This document shows positions 11,696 through 20,653 of a stretch of DNA of 64,000 nucleotides, in pieces (the stretch's first letter is position 1; every line of letters begins with the position of its first letter). The translations under genes were made by a program, and so were the position numbers. The notes below the pieces were generated by a model, which was not told where the DNA came from, searched no databases, and was given only the letters and a program-made list of their open reading frames with translations. This stretch comes from Apostichopus japonicus (taxonomy: Eukaryota > Echinodermata > Holothuroidea > Aspidochirotida > Stichopodidae), in contig NC_092579.1 of the NCBI RefSeq assembly GCF_037975245.1, forward strand, positions 7,253,001 to 7,317,000, read 5' to 3'.

Positions 11696-11998
11696 AATGA
11701 TAAATTTTAAATAACCACAAAATCCACATTGGTCACCAAACAAATGAACAGAAGTTAAAATCGACGAAGTTAATTTATACTGCACTGTACACCCCTCCCT
11801 ATATGTTACCTATAAGCCTACACACTCTATCTGCAAACCGTGCACAAGGTTATCAAACTTCAACATGTGCAAACATACGCCTCTGTGTCCGCCCACGGGC
11901 CGGATTAAAACATATGGAGGGCTTAGGGCTACTGGGTCTTACTATATGCAACGTGAATTCATAAACTGCAATAGCACCGTGACCTTGAAAAATGTAGT

Positions 11999-12004
11999 TT
12001 TATT
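11999..12004 (-). promoter_or_regulatory. Candidate polyadenylation signal AATAAA for F1
   Basis: AATAAA on the minus strand, about 175 bases past the F1 stop codon. The same hexamer is at the matching place after F3 (29369-29374). Confidence 0.4.
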
Positions 12005-12176
12005 TAATTGCTAAGTAATTGACTAAAGCGAAACTAACCAATGCGACTACAGTATATAAACGTCTATGCAAGAAAGGAGGCGAAATTTGATTATACCTAG
12101 AACCACTCTCAACACTATATGTACGTATCTGTACATATATGCGCGTAAAAAGTGTTGTCCTAATGCTATGACCTTA

Positions 12177-13646
12177 TCAGCCTTGCACTGGGTGAGAATG
12201 CGCAAATGGCACGCCATATAATGAAGAATTAGACAAAACGGTCCGAAGGTTTGGAAGATACGCGTTACTTGCAATGTCATAGGCAGTCATCCAATCATGT
12301 TTACCACATAATCCACAACTGCCTAACCATTCTGATCCAAATGGGTCAAGGCCCGTGCTCAATGAATGGTTCCCCTTCCAAGCATTCTCTTCCAGGAAAT
12401 TTAGAAGTGCGCACGCTCCTTCGGTCGACGAAAATGGATAAACGCGAACACTCTTGTAAAGAAATGCTTTACCCATCAGCCGCCAATGATGGTATTGGTT
12501 GTACAGAGTTGTATTGGTAGCGACTTTACGAATATATCTTGCTAAATCTCTTACAGAGTCGAAATCGTCAGCGAAAATGAAAGAATTCGGTGGAGCGACT
12601 CGCTCATAGTCCGTTTTCGAAGCTCCAACCACAATTGGCACCAGCTCGTACTCAGTCAAAGCCTGCCAAAACTTCTCGGTGATGTACTCAGAACAACAAT
12701 AGTTTTCAAAAGCAATATAAAATTTGTATTTCTGAAGCACTGTTTTAGCAATTTTACTTTTATGAGGTATACGCAGATTAGTGCCACAAGATCCATAGAT
12801 TTCTACTGGGATCAATTTGGCAAGACCATGGACGAAATTTGTTCGGTTCCAAGCTTTCGCAGAACAGTGACTGCTCACCCAAGCCACCATGTTTTGAAAT
12901 CGTGGTTTTGCAGCTATTACAGTTGTTTTCTTCGTGGCAATTCCCTTTTTAAAGGGAATGTACTCCCCAAACGGAGCTACGACTTCAGATTTAGAGTGGT
13001 AAGTAAATGACATGTTGAAGCCATACCCACTGAATCCCAATGGGGTTCTTTTATGCCCCCCTATTTTTTCTCCCACCTGAGGAGAGTTTCCAGGGCTCTC
13101 GGCAGTGCTGTAAACCCACACTTGATGAGCCTTGCGGACAGCCATAGCTCTCTCCCAGGTAGAGCTGTTTACACCAGCAGCAAAGATAACCACATCTACA
13201 TCTTTGATAGCGCTTTCATCTTCTATTGCGGCAATAAAAGTTATTCTTTTATCTGTATGCGGACATTCGAAGGTTCGCGGAAACCGTTGCTGTTCACCTT
13301 TGGATATCCAATGGAGATTACAAGAAAATATGGCGGCAGTTATAGTATCGTTAACCAAATTGTCATGTCCTGTGTGTTCACGGTCAGATCTGTGATTTGG
13401 TAAAGGTTGAAGAATTTGCGTTTCTTTTAATTCCCTCGTACGTTCCGTTTTTTGTACATCCGTTTCAACTGATTTGTTGAGGGCATTCCACGTCAGTTTT
13501 TCAATATATCCCGTTACCAAGGTTGCATTACCTTTGCGATATCTCTCATAGCTCAGAGTATGATATCTCCAATTGATTACCGCAATTTGGGACACCATCA
13601 CTACAGCAAAAAACGTCATTAGGGAATATATTAGTCTCTTCATCAT
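12177..13646 (-). CDS. F1: GT10 alpha-1,3-fucosyltransferase-like, intact
   Basis: This 489-residue single-exon protein has the plan of a type II Golgi glycosyltransferase: a short cytoplasmic end, a membrane anchor at about residues 6-26, a variable stem to about 95, then the catalytic part. GT10 landmarks are visible. HQVWVYSTAESPGNSP at 174-189 carries the conserved Glu183. FNMSFTYHSKSEVVAPFGEY lies at about 210-229 and VAWVSSHC at 254-261. The signature FENYCCSEYITEKFWQAL is at 313-330, PPNSFIFADDF at 352-362 and a C-terminal CGLC at 444-447. The family moves fucose from GDP-fucose to N-acetylglucosamine-type acceptors; the exact acceptor cannot be read here. The Met is chosen because it leads directly into the anchor. 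F3 is a near-identical paralogue; F2, F4, F5 and F6 are related copies on the other strand. Confidence 0.88.
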   Translation of the reverse strand: MMKRLIYSLMTFFAVVMVSQIAVINWRYHTLSYERYRKGNATLVTGYIEKLTWNALNKSVETDVQKTERTRELKETQILQPLPNHRSDREHTGHDNLVNDTITAAIFSCNLHWISKGEQQRFPRTFECPHTDKRITFIAAIEDESAIKDVDVVIFAAGVNSSTWERAMAVRKAHQVWVYSTAESPGNSPQVGEKIGGHKRTPLGFSGYGFNMSFTYHSKSEVVAPFGEYIPFKKGIATKKTTVIAAKPRFQNMVAWVSSHCSAKAWNRTNFVHGLAKLIPVEIYGSCGTNLRIPHKSKIAKTVLQKYKFYIAFENYCCSEYITEKFWQALTEYELVPIVVGASKTDYERVAPPNSFIFADDFDSVRDLARYIRKVATNTTLYNQYHHWRLMGKAFLYKSVRVYPFSSTEGACALLNFLEENAWKGNHSLSTGLDPFGSEWLGSCGLCGKHDWMTAYDIASNAYLPNLRTVLSNSSLYGVPFAHSHPVQG

Positions 13647-13778
13647 CGCTGAGTATTTTACTTATGCACCTTCAATTGAAGACCAAAAGGTACTTTTGCA
13701 ACCGATCACAAAGGATACTTAACACACAAAATGATCCCTCGTTGACTGTGCTTCCCACTGACGGCGTTGGTACCAATC

Positions 13779-13790
13779 TATATATATATA
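13779..13790 (-). promoter_or_regulatory. Possible TATA box upstream of F1
   Basis: A TATATATATA run lies about 135 bases before the F1 start codon. The matching place before F3 (31149-31159) has the same motif. AT microsatellites are common in this window, so the evidence is weak. Confidence 0.2.
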
Positions 13791-13994
13791 CAAATACATA
13801 TGCGCGTATAACAGTATAAAGTACAGCTTGGGCTGTTGGAGGTTCAGTGCTTTATTTTGAATTATCGTTTCCCTTATAGTCATATGAGCAGACAAACATA
13901 TTCAAAACTCCGAAAGGGAATCACTGAGTTTCACAAGGAGGACACCATCTTGTTGAACGTCAAGTTACAGCCAGCACAAGAACGGACTATTCTA

Positions 13995-14192
13995 TACTTC
14001 AAAACGGTATGCCACAGAAGTGACTGACGCAATATACTGGCTTAACAAATACTCAGCCGTTACGTGTTTCTTTAACAATACGGAATTGATGTTCATCAAA
14101 ACGGTATGCCACAGAAGTGACCGACGCAATAAACAGGCTTAACAAACTTACTCAGCCGTTACGTGTTTCTTTAACAATACGGCATTGATGCT
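13995..14192. repeat. Tandem duplication of about 105 bp upstream of F1
   Basis: The unit starting CAAAACGGTATGCCACAGAA and containing CAGCCGTTACGTGTTTCTTT occurs twice head to tail. F3's flank has a single copy near 31383. Confidence 0.65.
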
Positions 14193-14503
14193 CATAAAAT
14201 TTATAGTTTCACTGCATGGGTGGGCAACAAAACAATTTTTGCTGATAGGTATATAACCAGGGAGTTTCCATAACAACTGGACATAGGAATTGTCGGTGGC
14301 GCCTTTCTATGACGATACGGCTTACAGAAAAATTGATTTGCGGTCTTTTAAAGTTCGAAACAACCGAAACATAGCTGGCTACGTGCTAGTCACTGCTGAG
14401 CGAATGAGTCTCACTACATAAATATAGGAAAATGCCACGGCTGTTATATTTTCCTCCCCTTTCTACATACGCCTCATACAAATATATATATAATTTAAAT
14501 CGG

Positions 14504-15350
14504 CCACGACCTTGATGACGACGATTCTCGGTCCGTTGTACCGCGAAATTCACTGGTCCTCGACGAAGTTTCTCGCGATCCCAGAAACAGCAGTCACCTT
14601 CTTTCCGGCGATGCTCCAAAATAGAAGACGGACTTCCAGCCACAATCGAGTGAAGCACAAGTCGAACTTCTCACCGACTAAATATTACCAGAGTTAGTCC
14701 AAAATCAGCTTTATAGCCACCAACTCCTGGCGTAACGAACTTCCTCAACGGAGACAGAAATTCTTCACCTTCTCCGAAATAAAGACTGGAGAAACTGTAC
14801 TTTCACAGCAAAGTCCTCTTCAAACTTCTGAATGGAAGTGTAGAATCAATCTTGTTATCGATATCTCAATCCCTCAGAAACTACTGGTAGTTGAGCACTG
14901 ACGATATATAGTGGAATGGTATAATATGTGTCGTCGCTTGTATTCGTTCAGAAACTGAGAAACTCTCCGATCTGGGCGGGTTTATATACGATTCGCCATG
15001 TCAAGAATCCTCCAGATCTTTCTCGATACACCTGAGTAACAACGCGACCCGATTTCTCTATTCGCGGAAGTCCTTTGCATCTCTCGCGAACATTCCAGAG
15101 AATCCACGAAGATGCCGTGCACAGCTTACACGCGATTCCACGTAAACCGACGTTAACCCGAGACCAGCGCGTCATCATAAGGAATATACCAGAACAATCG
15201 TGTATTATAACATTCTGACACGGTAACCCGACCTAATTTCTCAAATACTGATTTATCACGTAGGCAATTTTAAAGACTTTCTATATAATAACATTAGGTT
15301 CCTCACTAACAGTAACTAGCGTTAGGCTACAATGGGCCCTCGTAACAATA
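14504..15350. other. Unassigned DNA, higher GC than its surroundings
   Basis: This follows the end of block B homology and is not repeated elsewhere in the window. A 90-codon minus-strand frame (14386-14658) crosses the boundary; it is rich in Arg and charged residues but I recognise no domain. It could be an old retroelement fragment. No gene is called. Confidence 0.4.
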
Positions 15351-15365
15351 TAAATACATATATAT

Positions 15366-15398
<33 letters not shown>

Positions 15399-15420
15399 CA
15401 TACATACATACATACACACA

Positions 15421-15475
<55 letters not shown>

Positions 15476-15517
15476 TTGGTTGGTTGGTTGGCGTCTATCT
15501 TGGAGCAGAGTAGCGGA

Positions 15518-15589
15518 ATATATGTTGAGACTAGTTGAGACTAGTGGAACACTAGTGTTCCACTGGTCTCAACTAGTCTCAACATATAT
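15518..15589. repeat. 72-bp near-perfect palindrome (first copy)
   Basis: The centre is GGAACACTAGTGTTCC and the 36-base arms have one mismatch and no loop. The arms contain two GAGACTAGT phrases. A related but longer palindrome is at 45381-45545. Confidence 0.85.
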
Positions 15590-15614
15590 ATATATGTGTG
15601 TGTGTGTATGTATG

Positions 15615-15653
<39 letters not shown>

Positions 15654-15695
15654 TTGGTTGGTTGGTTGGCGTCTATCTTGGCGCAGAGTAGCGGA

Positions 15696-15767
15696 ATATA
15701 TGTTGAGACTAGTTGAGACTAGTGGAACACTAGTGTTCCACTGGTCTCAACTAGTCTCAACATATAT
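15696..15767. repeat. 72-bp near-perfect palindrome (second copy)
   Basis: Same sequence as 15518-15589, displaced by 178 bp and carrying the same single arm mismatch. The palindrome was therefore duplicated together with its flank. Confidence 0.85.
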
Positions 15768-15886
15768 ATATATATGTGTGTGTGTATGTATGTATATATA
15801 TATATGTATGTATGGGTGTATGTATGTGTTTATGTATGTATGGTTGTGTGTATGTGTGTGTGTATGTATGCGTGTATGTATGTATG

Positions 15887-15942
<56 letters not shown>

Positions 15943-15945
15943 ATA

Positions 15946-18321
15946 TGTATCCTTAGTGTGGGGACGAGATATATATTTTTATATTCACTAGTCAGAAAAA
16001 TAGAATAGGGAATTGGCGAATTCTTCAAAAATATCAATCAGATTGACAAAATATGATATATTAAGAAGCCAAATTACTGACCTGTGTTTGCAAAAGAAAG
16101 ATGGAATTACAGATAAGACGCTAACCTGTATACTGCAGGACATAACAGTGTATAGTGACGGACTCTACCAGATACGTCATCTCTATAGTGATGACCTATA
16201 CACTACAAGCCCACATTCACTATTTGAAATTATATGCTGAAGATTCGTACACTTCTTCCCTAAAAGTTATGGTTTCGGACATACATGTCTCCTTTACTTG
16301 ATATTTCCTGAAGCTTCCAGTTGATTTCCCTATAGCTTTGATCTGTGTGGAAGTCCACATACTCCATGATATAAAGTTATGACATGGTTATACACAAGCA
16401 AGCATGCTTCCCGATACACACTATCTGGTATGTGCACGTATAGTAAGGCCTACATCCCTAAAGCGTTGTTCTGTGTTGAAGTCCACACAGTCCATGTGAT
16501 CTTACATAATAATGCCATGGTTAAATACAAGCAGGCATGCTTCCCGATACACACGTGCACTATCTTGTATATGTGTACGAATAGTGAGGACCTACATGCT
16601 TCCACATAAAACTGCATGAAGATATAGCGGTTTACCTGCAATTTCCAGCTGGCATACAGTCGTAATAACGAATGTAGCCTATATATGCAATTTACTGTGT
16701 GAACTCCTCTCAGTCCCTTATAGCTATATAGCCTGGAGTCCCCAAATGAATTTTATGCATCCTGGAATACATTTACACTCCTGTGTCTCACAATCGTTGT
16801 ATACGTTGAGAAATTATAACATGACAGAATAATGACATTTCAGACAATTAATATTTATTTCTATAGGCGCAGATGTTCGGCACTCATATAGGCAGAGCTC
16901 ATTGGAAAGTGTTCGTGTTCACTTGTGATTGGTTCTTTGGATCGATTTGCTAATTAATAGTAATTATTGTAGATATGTGGTCATTTCCACCAATTACCTG
17001 TATTTATTCCATAACTTTAATAATCTCACTAGAGCTTTCTATGACGAGATGTCACCAATTGTACTGGCTTGTTATATCTGAATTGACACTCGAATGAGCA
17101 GGGTCTCACAATTACGAAAATGTTGCTGGTTACACGTAACTTGATAACAAGTAAAAAAATGCGATATTTGTCGAACTGACAATTAAGTTGAGTTACGATG
17201 AAATTATACCACGAACTTGATATTGACACATGCGAATAGGTTTTCTTGGGTGGGGGGGGAGGGGGACTGGAGAAGTATTTTTAACTTCATTTATTGAATA
17301 ATTTAACGGGTATGTAAAATTCCTCAACTGGTGTCTCTCAAATCTTACAGTCCTTATTAGTGCACAATCTATGCACCGTCATTTAAGAAAAAGAGATTGA
17401 ATTAATTACATTCAAGATAGAAACAAAATATCCGTAGGCCCAGCCTCCTGCAGCGATAAGCAGTTCGCCTTATTTATTTTCGTAGACTTAAGTAATGTTC
17501 TTCACCAACAAAAAAAACCCTTTTGAAAAATATTTTGCAATATTCCCCGCTATATTTCTTAACTTATCCATAAGATATCTGATATCTCGGTTCAAAGTTA
17601 ACAGCAACGGGCCCTTAATAAATTTTGTCGATACAAAAATTATATACAATGTAAATATGACCAACGGGTTATAGATAGACACCTTCATCTAACTCATGTG
17701 ACACCTTGTTAATACAAAAAAAAGTATGTTCTTCCTTCTCCTTAATCCTTGCCAAACCGTACCAAAAGAGAGTATGAAGGCATAAATACCACAGTATTTT
17801 CACAATAAATTCAGCAATTTCCCTCCGTTCTATCTTTTCCATTGGTGTCTAAGTAGTTGATCATGCATGTGAGCTGTAGTTGAAGAGGTGAGATGAAACC
17901 ACTTGATAAGAAATATGCACCGATAACAGATGTAAAATATTATCGAAATAGTATACAAAGGTAGCACTTTTAACTTGAGTTTGTTACTGTGTTCAGTCAC
18001 GGAGGCACAAAATATGTTACCAACAAGGCCGTCCAAATCAGAATAGAAGAAGATTACATTTTTAACTTTAAACTTTAACCAGGATGGACCGAGAATGAGA
18101 TAATAACTATATACAAAGTCCTACTCACTGTGTTTAACTTTTAATCTTTGGTGGAGGCTCTTGTAACACCTATATAGTTTATCTTCGGTGGATGCACATT
18201 TTGTGTAGATAAACCGGCATTTCTTGAAGGGCGCAAGTGGTACCGATTGTTCTATATTCCGTGGAGGCGCACGCTTGGTGTGAACATATATACGAGATAG
18301 ACACGTTAAATATCAGTCAGT
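15946..18321 (+). other. 5' flank of F2, shared with the other plus-strand copies
   Basis: The flank starts at TCCTTAGTGTGGGGACGAGATATA, which also stands at 45990-46020 and 51800-51830. The part 16250-17020 matches 38780-39560 before F4 but is missing before F5 and F6. The last 1.3 kb (17030-18321) is common to all four plus copies and is the best place for a promoter; CATATATACGAG lies 36 bases before the start codon. No gene is seen in the flank. Confidence 0.6.
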
Positions 18322-19356
18322 ATGGCTATCGGAACAGAAAGGAAGTGCCTCAATGTTTTACTCGCCGTGATGACTGTCATTGCAATATTACTAACCTGGG
18401 GAATTCCTACCTTGACATTTGAACAATATCCGAAAAGAATAGGTACCGCTAACTTTACCGTCTTTGAATTACGACCGTGGGATGCATATAGCAAAACACT
18501 GCAACAAGTGCAAAATGAAAGTTCATGGAATCTTTCATATACTCAAAACAGAGTAGTTCCTGATCAAAGGGTAATTAATGATACTTTAATTGCCGCCGTA
18601 TTTTCTTGTAATCCTTATTGGGCATCTCTCAAGGGATGGTTTCCGCGAACCTTCGAATGTCCGCATACAGATAAAAGAATAACTTTTATTGCATCCATAG
18701 CAGATGCAAGTGCTATCAAAGATGCAGATGTGGTCATCTTTGCTGCTGGTGTAAACAGCTCTACCTGGGAGAGAGCTATGGCTGTCCGCAAGGCTCATCA
18801 AGTGTGGGTTTATAGCACTGATGAGAGCTCTAGAAACTCTCCACAGGTGAGAGAACCTATGGGAGCAGGGGGAAGGGGATCGGCACGCCCTTTGGGATTC
18901 AGTGGATATAAATTCAACATGTCATTCACTTACTATTCTAAATCTGAAGTCGTGGTTCCGTTTGGGGAGTACATTCCATTCAAGGAGGGAATAATCATGA
19001 AAAAGGTCAATATTACTTCGAAATCACAATCGAAGAAAATGGTCGCTTGGATAAGCAGTCACTGTAATCCAAACGCTTGGAACAGAACAACTTTTGTCCA
19101 TGATCTTGCCAGATTAATCCCAATTGATATGTACGGAGCTTGTGGTACAAAGGAACATTTACCTCGTGGCAGTAGTGCAACAGCATTGCTTCAAACATAC
19201 AAATTTTATATTGCTTTTGAAGACAGTGGTTGCTCAGAATACATCACCGAGAAATTTTGGCAGGCTTTGGCTGATTTCGAGCTGGTGCCGATTGTGGTTT
19301 ATTTCTCGTATTCTTTTACCGCCATTTTCTCCTTAACGTCCGCGAAATTTTGGTGA
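18322..19356 (+). pseudogene. F2: GT10 fucosyltransferase, 3'-truncated with foreign tail
   Basis: This open frame of 344 codons starts like F4 and F5 (MAIGTERKCLN, membrane anchor at about 9-27). It follows them to VPIVV at residue 326, then switches to an unrelated 18-residue tail (YFSYSFTAIFSLTSAKFW) and stops. The missing part, about 127 residues, holds PPNSFIFADDF and the CGLC segment, both part of the donor-binding C-terminal domain in this family, so normal activity is unlikely. The signature motif has also drifted: FEDSGCSEYITEKFW replaces FENSCCSEYITEKFW. The break falls inside a codon-perfect stretch, which suggests a recombination junction. F6 has the same junction. A K2P gene lies tail to tail with it 1.3 kb downstream. 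A soluble or regulatory product cannot be ruled out. Confidence 0.75.
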
Positions 19357-20653
19357 AACAAAGTGAATTTTATTTTAGGGTGTTCTAAGCAACACTTTTA
19401 TTAAGAAATGATGTTGCCCCCAGAGGTGGACTACGGAACTCAAAAACTAAAGGGATTTTTGCCTTATGCCCCACGGTCTACTAGTGGTCCTGTTCTGGAC
19501 GGGTGACAGTGTCTTTTCGTAAAACGATGTTTTTATTTTCCTTGGCTAGTTTCTCAATTGACGATTTTGAGATAAAAGGATCGTGTTACGTCATATAGTG
19601 AACAGTCACCGCCCGGCTGTACGACGAAAACTCAGCACAGCAGGCACCGTGGTTGTTTATTAATTATTTAATATCCGCCTAATTATCTCATATATTTTCT
19701 CCTCCTCCTCCTTGTTTTCTAGACCTCTAGACTATCATTAGTTTGCCTCAGGTTCTTTAATGCGTATTATTGTCTCTATCTTTCCTTTGCATTCTGCTAA
19801 GATTGAAGTAACTTGATTTGCATTAAAATTGAAAAGGTCATGTCAGTAAAGTGTAAGATATAACTCTCGGTGCAAGACACTGGCATCCCACCCCTCCCTC
19901 TCCCCTTCCTTTCTCCTAGTAAGTTAATTGCAATCGGGACCTTTGGGTGCAAAGGTTGGGATGACGTCACTGGAAGTAATGAAGAGGAACTATAGGTCAA
20001 CGCAGGCTACATAATATGTTGCTTTTATTACCTTCTGCATCTCTGTGTGTTGGTATTAAACTATTGGTATATATATGCAAATAACTATACCAAAAGAAAG
20101 AAACTATACTTTAGAGATTAAATGAGATGTCTGACTGAATGAGCTGTCTGTGGCTTAAATGTGGTGTTATTTTATTCTAACTCCACGTATACTCATAAAT
20201 AATTACGAATATGTATATAAAGGTCGCTCTTTTTGTTATACACACACACATCATAATTATAACTTTATAATATATATATATAGTTATAGTTATATATATA
20301 TATAGTTATAGTTATATTTATAGTTATAGTTATATATAGTTAAATATAGTTAAATATAGTTATATAGTTTGAGTCATATACATAGTTATATATAGTATAT
20401 ATAACTATACATATAGCTATATAAAGATAGATATAGTTTCTCAAGTAAATCCTTCATGGAGAACTTGGCGTAAATACATAAGCCTACATATAACAAATAC
20501 GCAACCTTGATGAACCGGCAACTAGGTGATACTTCCATGCTGACAGTAGTCCAACAGAACTACGTACTCTGAATCTAAGTTTACCATTCAAACGCCAGTC
20601 TGTATCAACTGTATCAAAGCATTCCTACCTCGACACCATGAACTATGATGAAT
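19357..20653. other. Spacer between F2 and the first K2P gene
   Basis: It is repeated at 54370-55677. It holds CTCC-rich pieces, and a field of TATAGTTATA repeats at 20265-20440. No gene or exon is recognised. Confidence 0.6.

Larger units (their letters stand above)
6231..14503. repeat. Block B, copy I (large duplicated segment ending in F1)
   Basis: Homology to 23320-32036 begins at CACACCCTCGCTATAGGAAA and ends at ATATAATTTAAATCG. The order of landmarks is the same in both: shared 5' K2P flank, VNTR, minus-strand SINE, minus-strand fucosyltransferase. This copy is the most diverged of the three. It carries a MITE at 6666-7278 and a substituted segment at 10609-10874, and it lacks the SINE found at 23903. 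Apart from F1 it holds no supported gene; the intergenic part 7300-12000 shows only conserved noncoding sequence. Confidence 0.85.
15355..15945. repeat. AT/GT/GA microsatellite field with a 178-bp tandem duplication
   Basis: Runs of TA, TATG, TG and GA alternate. Inside them a 178-bp unit (GAGAGTTGGTTGG at 15473 and again at 15651) is present twice. Each unit contains TTGGCGTCTATCTTGG and ends in a 72-bp palindrome. Reading frames here are Tyr/Ile/Val/Cys low complexity and are not genes. Confidence 0.8.

Noticed and set aside
12251..13403. Several plus-strand open frames of 80-116 codons across F1, repeated across F3, F4 and F5 on the opposite strand
   Set aside because: They are antisense shadows of the fucosyltransferase frame; they recur only because the gene is duplicated and show no domain or start context.
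14386..14658. 90-codon Arg-rich minus-strand frame
   Set aside because: It crosses the end of block B homology and has no identified relatives in the window; possibly a retroelement remnant but unsupported.
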